A stretch of 5,464 nucleotides of DNA, from positions 1 through 5,464 of the forward strand of contig JAHJOS010000601.1 in NCBI GenBank assembly GCA_018820005.1. Reading direction: 5' to 3'. The DNA is from Alphaproteobacteria bacterium (GTDB taxonomy: Bacteria; Pseudomonadota; Alphaproteobacteria; Rhizobiales; Devosiaceae). Position numbers and translations under genes: made by a program. A model generated the notes under the pieces. That model worked only from the letters and a program-made list of their open reading frames with translations, did no database searches and had not been told where the DNA came from. Positions 1-5,112 of the stretch are shown one piece after another (position 1 is the first letter of the stretch; each line of letters begins with the position of its first letter).

Positions 1-436
1 CATGCCCTATGGGAAGGCACTGGCGGCAGCGGCCAATCCGGCGCTGGCCGGCAAGATCGTGGTGGACATGAGCAATCCGATAACCCCCGACTTCGCCGAT
101 CTGCTGCTGGGCTTTGACACCTCTGCTGCCGAGACAATCCAGGCAGCCGTGCCGCAGGCCAGGGTGGTCAAGGCATATAACACCATTTTCTCGGCCCTGC
201 TGGATCAGCCGCTCGACCAGACCCAAACCGTGCCGGTATTCCTCGCCGGCAATGATGCAGCGGCCGTGACGGCGGTGGCCGAGTTGGTAACACTCTCGGG
301 CTTTGCTGCGGAGCAGACGGGCGGTCTTGAGACGTCGCGACTACTCGAGCCGCTCGGCCTGCTCAATATCAAATTCGGCTATGGCCTGGGCCAGGGTACG
401 GCAATCGCCCCCACCTGGGTGCGGCTTTCAGCCTGA
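1..436 (+). CDS. NAD(P)-binding F420 reductase-like oxidoreductase, C-terminal part (5' end outside window)
   Basis: The visible 144 residues resemble the second half of the small NADPH-dependent F420 reductase-like family (NADP oxidoreductase, F420-dependent type; about 200-220 residues). Family-like segments, in order, are the PYG turn after a beta strand (residues 2-4), a KIVVDMSNP strand and loop (about 18-26), VVKAYNT (about 55-61), PVFLAGND (about 78-85), and LLEPLGLL near the end (about 115-122). The N-terminal GxGxxG nucleotide-binding loop is absent and should lie left of base 1. The ATG at 2-4 sits where the family usually has an internal residue before PYG, so it is probably not the real start. 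The TGA stop is at 434-436. Proteins of this family in bacteria that lack F420 usually have unknown substrates, so I assign only an NAD(P)-linked oxidoreductase role. The gene converges on infC and the two share a terminator region. Confidence 0.75.
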   Translation, partial: MPYGKALAAAANPALAGKIVVDMSNPITPDFADLLLGFDTSAAETIQAAVPQARVVKAYNTIFSALLDQPLDQTQTVPVFLAGNDAAAVTAVAELVTLSGFAAEQTGGLETSRLLEPLGLLNIKFGYGLGQGTAIAPTWVRLSA

Positions 437-449
437 GACACCCCAACCC

Positions 450-483
450 AAACAAAAAGGGCGGGTCCAACGGACCTGCCCTT
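450..483 (-). terminator. Intrinsic terminator of infC
   Basis: Positions 457-483 form a hairpin of about 12 bp with one G-T wobble and a 3-nt loop (AAC on the plus strand). Read on the minus strand, the stem runs into TTTTTGTTT at about 458-450, a good U-tract. It begins 29 bp after the infC stop codon. On the plus strand the stem is followed only by CTCAAAT, so it would terminate the converging oxidoreductase transcript poorly. A terminator directly after infC means the common infC-rpmI-rplT order is not continued here. Confidence 0.85.
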
Positions 484-512
484 CTCAAATCCGAACTGAT
501 CCGGCCAAACCC

Positions 513-1049
513 TTATTTGGGGGCCAGGACCATGACCATCTGCCGGCCTTCCGAGCGGGGCTGGCTTTCGACCTTGGCGATGGTCTCGGTCTGCTCGCGC
601 ACCTTGAGCAGCACCTGCATGCCCAGATCCTGGTGTGCCATTTCGCGGCCACGGAAGCGCATGGTCACCTTGACGCGATCGCCATCATCGAGAAAGCGCT
701 GCACGGCCTTCATCTTGGTCTCGTAGTCATGCGTATCGATATTGGGACGCATCTGGACTTCCTTGACCTCGATCACCTTCTGCTTCTTGCGGGCCTCGGC
801 AGCTTTTTTCTGCGCGGCATACTTGAAGCGCCCCAGGTCGAGCATCTTGGCGACCGGAGGATTGGCGTTGGGAGAGATCAAGACAAGATCAAGGCCCTGT
901 TCCTGGGCCTCAGTGAGCGCCGCACGGGTGTTGACGATCCCGCGGTTCTCACCTTCAGCATCGATGAGCTGGACATCGGCGCTGGTGATATCTTCATTGG
1001 ACGGCGGCCCATCTTTTTGGGGCGTAACTGGTCTCATTGGACGGCGAAT
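513..1049 (-). CDS. infC: Translation initiation factor IF-3
   Basis: IF-3 binds the 30S subunit, prevents premature joining of the 50S subunit and helps proofread the start codon and initiator tRNA. The protein is 178 residues from the ATT start, a normal length. It shows the N-domain with NED and VQLIDAEGENRG (about 18-37) and LDLVLISPNANPPVAKMLD (about 53-71), then the basic linker YAAQKKAAEARKKQK (about 77-91). The C-domain has VKEVQMRPNIDTHDYETKMK (about 95-114), RFRGREMAHQDLG (131-143) and a conserved end in VLAPK. Start choice: an in-frame TAA lies at 1073-1071, and the only candidates after it are ATT at 1049-1047 and ATG at 1037-1035. AGAAGGA (1065-1059) is 9 nt from the ATT but 21 nt from the ATG, and the ATT start adds the conserved I-R-R-P stretch. 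A near-cognate start is the classic basis of IF-3 autoregulation: IF-3 represses initiation at its own unusual start codon. The gene is divergent from the hydrolase gene. Confidence 0.97.
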   Translation of the reverse strand: MRRPMRPVTPQKDGPPSNEDITSADVQLIDAEGENRGIVNTRAALTEAQEQGLDLVLISPNANPPVAKMLDLGRFKYAAQKKAAEARKKQKVIEVKEVQMRPNIDTHDYETKMKAVQRFLDDGDRVKVTMRFRGREMAHQDLGMQVLLKVREQTETIAKVESQPRSEGRQMVMVLAPK

Positions 1050-1077
1050 GGCAAACGATCCTTCTGTTGTTTAGCCA
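1047..1077 (-). promoter_or_regulatory. infC ribosome-binding site in a hairpin loop, next to an ATT start
   Basis: The Shine-Dalgarno sequence AGAAGGA occupies 1065-1059, 9 nt before the ATT at 1049-1047. It lies inside a 12-nt loop (1068-1057) closed by two 4-bp helices: AAAC (1072-1069) with GTTT (1056-1053), and TGGC (1077-1074) with GCCA (1052-1049). One T (1073) is bulged. The first base of the start codon is in the last pair. The complementarity is visible directly; a role in regulating translation is inference. The stem is short, so its stability in vivo is uncertain. Confidence 0.55.
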
Positions 1078-1170
1078 AGTGGTGAATTCGGCCATAAAAT
1101 CGTGTTAGCCGGTTCATAAGTCAACTGGCAAAACGGCACAATTTCAGGCCCATTGGGCGCGAATGAGGCC

Positions 1171-1200
1171 ATTATAGACCCTGCCTGCCAGAATGGCTAA
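1171..1200 (-). promoter_or_regulatory. Probable sigma-70-type promoter of infC
   Basis: The minus strand carries a perfect TATAAT at 1176-1171. The best -35 at a permitted distance is TTAGCC at 1200-1195 (18-bp spacer), a weak 3 of 6 match to TTGACA. Transcription would start near 1164, giving an infC leader of about 115 nt. A second weaker possibility nearer the gene is TTGACT at 1124-1119, but it has no good -10. No clear promoter was found for the divergent hydrolase gene. Confidence 0.4.
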
Positions 1201-1217
1201 TGCCCAGTTGCGTTCGT

Positions 1218-1224
1218 GAGGAGA
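1218..1224 (+). promoter_or_regulatory. Ribosome-binding site deciding the hydrolase start
   Basis: GAGGAGA at 1218-1224 lies 9 nt before the ATG at 1234. An in-frame GTG at 1216 would overlap this purine block and has no ribosome-binding site of its own in front of it, so the ATG is preferred. The extra residues from the GTG (M-R-R-P-P-S) match nothing in the alpha/beta hydrolase fold. Confidence 0.7.
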
Positions 1225-1233
1225 CCCCCGTCG

Positions 1234-1998
1234 ATGTCGAGCCCCAGCACCACCACAATCAGCGTGGGCAGCGGCGCGGCAGCGCGCGCGATTGCCATGG
1301 CCCAGCGCCCCGGCGCGGGGCCGGGCCTGTTCTGGCTGGGGGGCTTCCGCTCGGACATGACGGGCAGCAAGGCGATGGCGCTGGACGCGCTGGGGCAAGA
1401 GCGCGGGCTGGCGGTGACGCGGTTCGACTATTCCGGGCACGGCATATCGGGCGGGGATTTCAACGCGGGCACGATCAGCCGGTGGCTGGAAGAGGCAGGG
1501 GCGGTGCTGGCGACCACCGCGGGGCCGCAGATCATCGTGGGCTCGTCGATGGGCGGCTGGATTGCGCTGTTGCTGGCGCGGGCGCTGCTGGCGCGCGGCA
1601 CACCGGCGCATGGGCTGGTGCTGATCGCACCGGCAGCGGACATGACCCATGCCCTGATGCTGCCGGGGTTTTCGCCCGAGGAACGCGCGGGCATGGACCG
1701 CGATGGCTATGTGGACCAACCCAGCCAATATTCGGACCAGCCCTATCGCATCAACAAGGCGCTGATCGAGGACGGGGCGCAGCATCTGCTGATGGGCGGG
1801 GTGATCGAGACCGGCTGCCCGGTGAGCATTCTGCAGGGCGGGCGCGACCCCGATGTGCCGCAAAGCCACGCCATCGCGCTGGTGACCCATATCTTGCACG
1901 ACCCGGTGACGCTGACACTGATCCCCGATGGCGACCACCGGCTGAGCCGGGAGCAGGATCTGGCGCAGCTGCGCGCGGCGGTGCTGGCGCTGGTGTAG
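1234..1998 (+). CDS. Alpha/beta hydrolase, ABHD10-like (putative thioesterase/esterase)
   Basis: A 254-residue serine hydrolase with no signal peptide or membrane segment, so probably cytoplasmic. The fold is clear: LGGFRSDMTGSKA (about 35-47) provides the oxyanion-hole strand, and RFDYSGHGISGG (63-74) follows. The nucleophile elbow G-S-S-M-G-G-W (103-109) places the serine at 105. D205 in GRDPDVP is the likely acid and H235 in GDHRLS the likely general base. The order GGF-SDMxGSKA, FDYSGHG, GPQIIVGSSMGGW and SxxYSDxxY closely resembles mitochondrial ABHD10, an acyl-glucuronide esterase and depalmitoylase, so a small acyl-ester or thioester substrate is a reasonable inference; the true substrate is unknown. 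The gene is divergent from infC. The next gene on the same strand starts 110 bp downstream, past an inverted repeat that may terminate or weaken read-through. Confidence 0.9.
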   Translation: MSSPSTTTISVGSGAAARAIAMAQRPGAGPGLFWLGGFRSDMTGSKAMALDALGQERGLAVTRFDYSGHGISGGDFNAGTISRWLEEAGAVLATTAGPQIIVGSSMGGWIALLLARALLARGTPAHGLVLIAPAADMTHALMLPGFSPEERAGMDRDGYVDQPSQYSDQPYRINKALIEDGAQHLLMGGVIETGCPVSILQGGRDPDVPQSHAIALVTHILHDPVTLTLIPDGDHRLSREQDLAQLRAAVLALV

Positions 1999-2015
1999 CG
2001 GCAAGACGGGCGCGA

Positions 2016-2059
2016 AACGCCTCGATCGCCCGGAAATCGGCGGGTGAGGCGTTGATTTT
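2016..2059 (+). terminator. Possible terminator between the hydrolase and PRPP synthase genes
   Basis: AACGCCTC (2016-2023) pairs perfectly with GAGGCGTT (2046-2053). Inside it, CGCC (2027-2030) pairs with GGCG (2039-2042) around an 8-nt loop, with a symmetric 3-nt internal loop (GAT opposite GGT). The hairpin starts 17 bp after the hydrolase stop and is followed by GATTTTG, a short T-run. The weak U-tract makes this a partial terminator or processing site at best. Confidence 0.45.
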
Positions 2060-2108
2060 GACCGCCAGATGCCCTATTCGCCGCCTTATCGGGAACGAGG
2101 GTCGTGGC

Positions 2109-3086
2109 ATGAGCGAACTGGCAGTTTTCACCGGCAATGCCCACCCCGAACTTGCGCAGCAGATCTGCAGCCATCTGGGCGTGCCGCTGCGACCGAGCCG
2201 GCTCAAACGATTTTCCAATGATTGCCTCGAAGTGCAGCTGCAGGCCAATTGCCGGGCGCAGGATGTGTTCATCATCCAGCCGCTGAGCGCACCGGTGCAG
2301 GACAATCTGATGGAGCTGACGCTGATGCTGGATGCGGCGCGCGGCGCCTCGGCGGCCCGCATCACGGCGGTGATCCCCTATTTCTCCTATGCCCGATCGG
2401 ACAAGAAGGACGCGCCGCGCATTTCGCTGGGTGGGCGGCTGGTGGCCGACATGCTGGCGACCGCCGGCGCCAATCGCGTGCTGACCATGGCGCTGCATTC
2501 CCCGCAGGTGCATGGGTTTTTCAGCGTGCCGGTGGATCAGCTGCATGCGCTGGACGAGCTGGCCAACCATTTCCGCGCCTATGACCTCAGCAATGCGGTG
2601 GTGGTATCGCCCGATTTGGGCAATGCCAAGAATGCCGCAGCCTTTGGCAAGCGGCTGGGCCTGCCGGTGGCGGCGGGCGCCAAGGAGCGCATCAATGACA
2701 CCACGGTGCGCATTTCGACGCTGATCGGCGAAGTGCGCAATCGCGACGTGATCGTGCTGGATGACGAGATCGCCAGCGGCGGCTCGATCCTGGAACTGCT
2801 GGCACACTTAAGGGCGCATGGCGCGCGCTCAGTGCGCGTGGCGACGACGCATGGCGTATTTGCGGGGGACAGCGTGGCCCGGCTGGCGGCCGAGGCGGAT
2901 ATTCTTGAAATCGTCTGCACCAATACAGTGCCGATTGCGGGCAGCAAGCGCCATCCCAAGCTGACGGTGCTCTCTGTGGCCCAGTCACTGGCCGAGGCCA
3001 TCCGCCGCATCAACAGCGGCGAATCGGTCAGCGCGCTGTTTTACGCGGAGCCGGAAGAGCGCAAGCCCACGGGCACTGCAGGCTAG
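2109..3086 (+). CDS. Ribose-phosphate pyrophosphokinase family protein (divergent PRPP synthase paralogue)
   Basis: PRPP synthases transfer pyrophosphate from ATP to ribose 5-phosphate, supplying PRPP for nucleotide, His and Trp synthesis. This 325-residue cytosolic protein is collinear with E. coli Prs (315). Alignable blocks are VFTGNAHPELAQQI (6-19), DNLMEL and LDAARGASAARITAVIPYF (65-92), YARSD (94-98), LHSPQVHGFF (129-138), VVVSPDLG (164-171), the catalytic-loop pair K192 and R194, the PRPP-loop region DDEIASGGS (218-226) and LAEAIRRINSGESVSALF (294-311). Retained are K192, R194, H130, D169 and R96. Changed are RFSDGE to RFSNDC (N37, C39), DLH to ALH (A128), RQD to RSD (S97) and the D-T-G-G-T loop to A-S-G-G-S; the segment after YAR is about three residues shorter. 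ATG 2109 has GAGGG at 2097-2101, 7 nt away. It is probably an active but non-housekeeping PRPP synthase or a relative with altered nucleotide use, so no symbol is given. Confidence 0.9.
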   Translation: MSELAVFTGNAHPELAQQICSHLGVPLRPSRLKRFSNDCLEVQLQANCRAQDVFIIQPLSAPVQDNLMELTLMLDAARGASAARITAVIPYFSYARSDKKDAPRISLGGRLVADMLATAGANRVLTMALHSPQVHGFFSVPVDQLHALDELANHFRAYDLSNAVVVSPDLGNAKNAAAFGKRLGLPVAAGAKERINDTTVRISTLIGEVRNRDVIVLDDEIASGGSILELLAHLRAHGARSVRVATTHGVFAGDSVARLAAEADILEIVCTNTVPIAGSKRHPKLTVLSVAQSLAEAIRRINSGESVSALFYAEPEERKPTGTAG

Positions 3087-3095
3087 TCTGATGCC

Positions 3096-3599
3096 CTAGA
3101 TTGCTGGCGCCGCATTGCGCATGCGGATCATGGAGAAGGCCAGCGTTGAAGCCGCCACCGCGCTGTGCAGGGGCCACAGCGAGGGCAGCACACGCAGGGC
3201 AGTCGCGCGGGACGCGATCTGGGCGGGCAGATCGGACACTGACCGGCTGGCAAGCGGCACGACGGCCCCGGGATTGATCCAATAGCCGGCATTGGCATCA
3301 AGCTCGGTGAAACCATCGGCCGGCATCGTGTAGCACGTCAGGCTTGCGCTCTGCACCCGATCGAGCCAGCTCGCTTCAATGGCAATAACGGCACTGTCGC
3401 TGCCCAGGAGCGATTGCACATCTCCGGGCGTGCTCGATGGTACTGACCAGAAGCAGACGCGCGGACAGTCGCGGGGCAGCAGGTAATTGACCAGGCGCTC
3501 GGGTGTAATGGCCCAGACCACCGGGTCGGCGGTGTAGGCCGATGGCCGGGGCACAAACAGCGGGATCGCGGGATCCTCGCTGATGTGAAACAGGCTCAT
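3096..3599 (-). CDS. DUF6886 family protein, function unknown
   Basis: A 167-residue soluble protein with the pattern of the family I know as DUF6886. It has FHISE (4-8), FVPRPSAYTADPVVWAI (15-31), NYLLPRDCPRV (38-48), VIAIEASWLDRV (71-82), CYTMPADGF (89-97), LRVLPSLWPLHSAV (135-148) and FSMIRMRNA (155-163). Length is normal and there is no signal peptide or membrane segment. Its biochemical function is not known. It is the last gene of the queG operon: its ATG (3599-3597) overlaps the TGA of the acetyltransferase gene by 4 bp. The 21 nt upstream (GAAGACC...ACGCG) contain no Shine-Dalgarno sequence at a usable distance, so translation probably depends on reinitiation. Its TAG stop (3098-3096) is only 9 bp from the stop of the converging pyrophosphokinase gene. 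Confidence 0.85.
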   Translation of the reverse strand: MSLFHISEDPAIPLFVPRPSAYTADPVVWAITPERLVNYLLPRDCPRVCFWSVPSSTPGDVQSLLGSDSAVIAIEASWLDRVQSASLTCYTMPADGFTELDANAGYWINPGAVVPLASRSVSDLPAQIASRATALRVLPSLWPLHSAVAASTLAFSMIRMRNAAPAI

Positions 3600-4246
3600 C
3601 GCGTGGTCAGCTTGGTCTTCTGCATGCCGTCAGCGTCAAAATTGTCCGGGTTGAGCCAGCGCTCATATTCGGCGCGCAGGGCGGGCCATTCTCCATCAAG
3701 GATCGAGAACCAGGCCGTGTCGCGGCTTTCGCCCTTCAAAATCATATCCTGGCGGAAAATGCCCTCGAATGTGAAGCCGAAGCGCGTCGCTGCGGCCTTG
3801 GAGGGCTCGTTGCGATTGTTGCACTTCCACTCAAAACGGCGATAGCCCAGATCATCAAAGGCATGACGGGCGAAAAGGTACAGCGCCTCGGTTGCCAGCG
3901 GCGTTCGGGCCATGGGCAGGCCCCAATAGACGCCGCCGATCTCAATGGAACCATGTTCGGGGCGGATGCGCATCCAGCCCTGTTGCCCAACCGTCTTGCC
4001 GCTCTTCTGATCAACCACGGCGACATAGCGGTTCTCGCCCCAGTTCATCTCGGCAATCCGCGCCTCAAGCTCGGCGAGGGTTTGGGGCGCATTGCTGAAC
4101 AGCCAGCGATAGCGCTCTGGCCCGCCAGGCATGGTGGAAACCTCGAACAGGTCACGGGCATGCTGGGCCGCAAGGGGTTCGAGCCGCACGAAGCGGCCCG
4201 CCAAATCGATCCGTTCCGGCGCGGACTTGGCTGGCGAAAGGCTCAT
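3596..4246 (-). CDS. GNAT family N-acetyltransferase, RimJ/RimL type
   Basis: A 216-residue protein of the RimJ/RimL-like branch of GNAT enzymes, which move the acetyl group of acetyl-CoA to an amine, often a protein N-terminus or small amine. Visible features are FVRLEPLAAQHARDLFEVS (19-37), WLF (48-50), VGQQGWMRIRPEHGSIEIGG (86-105) as the central strands, ARTPLATEALYLFARHAFDDLGYRRFEWKC (113-142) as the CoA-binding loop and helix, N-x-x-S-x-x-AA-x-RFGF-x-FEG (146-162) and RDTAWFSIL-x-x-EW (175-187). The CoA loop reads R-T-P-L-A-T rather than the textbook G-x-G-x-A-T, as in a recognisable subfamily with that variant. Its start lies in the ATGA overlap (4246-4243) with the preceding gene, and GGAG at 4258-4255 gives it its own ribosome-binding site 8 nt upstream. 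The substrate is not predictable from sequence. Confidence 0.92.
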   Translation of the reverse strand: MSLSPAKSAPERIDLAGRFVRLEPLAAQHARDLFEVSTMPGGPERYRWLFSNAPQTLAELEARIAEMNWGENRYVAVVDQKSGKTVGQQGWMRIRPEHGSIEIGGVYWGLPMARTPLATEALYLFARHAFDDLGYRRFEWKCNNRNEPSKAAATRFGFTFEGIFRQDMILKGESRDTAWFSILDGEWPALRAEYERWLNPDNFDADGMQKTKLTTR

Positions 4247-5112
4247 TGTCTGGTCTCCAGAATCTGGGCGAGGCCCTGGCGATAGGTGGGATAGAGCAGC
4301 TCAATGCCCAGCGCTGCCTTGATGGCGGCATTGGAGCAGCGCTTGTTGTCGGCGTAAAAGCTCGCCTGCATGGGGGTCATCGGCGCGGTGGCGAAATCCT
4401 GCGCAGGCGGCGGCGTCATGCCCAGCATCCCGGCGGCATGGACAATGACATCCTGGGGCGGGGCCGGTTCATCATCGCTGAGGTTGAAGGTGCCATTGAG
4501 CCGGGCGGCAGCGGCCAACGCAGTGATGCGGCCGATATCGGCGACATGGATGCGGTTGAAGACCTGACCCGGCTTGACGATGCGACGCGATGTGCCGTCC
4601 TCGAGCTTGTCGAAGGTGGAGCGCCCGGGGCCATAGATGCCGGCCAGACGCAGGATCGTCAGCGGCACGCCGCGCTGGGCGGCATAGTCGCGCCAGGCCT
4701 GTTCGGCCAGTACGCGGCGGTCGGAGCGGTCATTGCGCGGCACCAGCGGGGCGGTCTCGTCGATCCAGGCACCGCCGAAATCGCCATAGACCCCGACAGT
4801 GGAATAATAGCAGAGCCATTCGAGGCCCGTGGCGGCGTCGAGATCGGCCCGATGATGGACCAGAGCCGGATCGCCATCGGCGCCGGGCGCGATGGAGAAA
4901 ACGACATGGGTTGATGCCTGCAAATCCGGGCCCAGCGTCGGGCCGGGAGCGGTGCCATCAAAGACATGGGCCGAAAAGCCCTCGGCGCTCAGGCGCGCAG
5001 CTTTTTCTGACGTACGGACCGTGCAGGCAATTGGCGCATCGGGATGCTGGGTGCGCAAAAAATCGGCCGCCGCAGACGAGGAAAAGCCCATGCCAAAGAA
5101 AAACGTCTTCAT
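4243..5112 (-). CDS. Atypical SDR / NAD(P)-dependent epimerase-like protein
   Basis: A 289-residue Rossmann-fold protein. The nucleotide-binding turn is G-M-G-F-S-S (7-12) directly after the first strand. YYSTVGVYGD (102-111) with WIDE (116-119), LRLAGIYGPGR (154-164) and NRIHVADI (186-193) are typical of extended or atypical short-chain dehydrogenases of the YeeZ-like kind; FNLSDDEP (209-216) and SNAAIKAALG (260-269) complete the sugar-epimerase-like C-terminus. The Tyr-x-x-x-Lys catalytic pair is not present: where the extended family usually has it, this protein reads SDRRVLAEQAW (130-140). It may therefore bind a dinucleotide without standard SDR chemistry. The ATG (5112-5110) overlaps the queG stop by 4 bp, and AGGTGA at 5124-5119 lies 6 nt upstream, so it has a good ribosome-binding site inside the queG coding end. 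Function in the operon is unknown. Confidence 0.88.
   Translation of the reverse strand: MKTFFFGMGFSSSAAADFLRTQHPDAPIACTVRTSEKAARLSAEGFSAHVFDGTAPGPTLGPDLQASTHVVFSIAPGADGDPALVHHRADLDAATGLEWLCYYSTVGVYGDFGGAWIDETAPLVPRNDRSDRRVLAEQAWRDYAAQRGVPLTILRLAGIYGPGRSTFDKLEDGTSRRIVKPGQVFNRIHVADIGRITALAAAARLNGTFNLSDDEPAPPQDVIVHAAGMLGMTPPPAQDFATAPMTPMQASFYADNKRCSNAAIKAALGIELLYPTYRQGLAQILETRQ

Noticed and set aside
303..1085. 260-codon plus-strand open frame across infC
   Set aside because: It runs antisense to a clear IF-3 gene, has low-complexity His/Leu/Asp composition and no family resemblance. It is a shadow of high GC.
1091..1124. Alternative infC promoter with TTGACT at 1124-1119
   Set aside because: The -35 is good, but the -10 candidates at 17 or 18 bp (GATTTT, ATTTTA) are poor compared with the perfect TATAAT further upstream.
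1125..1191. CTGGCA (1125-1130) and TGCCAG (1186-1191) as an inverted repeat operator
   Set aside because: The arms are six bases long and 55 bp apart, which is expected by chance in this composition.
2052..2080. Possible promoter for the pyrophosphokinase gene (TTGATT, 17 bp, TATTCG)
   Set aside because: The -10 matches only 3 of 6 positions and the -35 overlaps the arm of the inverted repeat. This is too weak to annotate.
1200..2108. Upstream extension of the pyrophosphokinase frame to ATG 1200, which would give a 628-residue fusion
   Set aside because: The first 303 codons are the out-of-frame reading of the hydrolase gene. The ATG at 2109 has a proper ribosome-binding site and matches the family N-terminus.
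1144..2807. Long minus-strand open frames (286 and 354 codons) opposite the hydrolase and pyrophosphokinase
   Set aside because: They are rich in Arg, His, Gln and Ala, as expected from the reverse of GC-biased codons, and they lie over two well-supported plus-strand genes.
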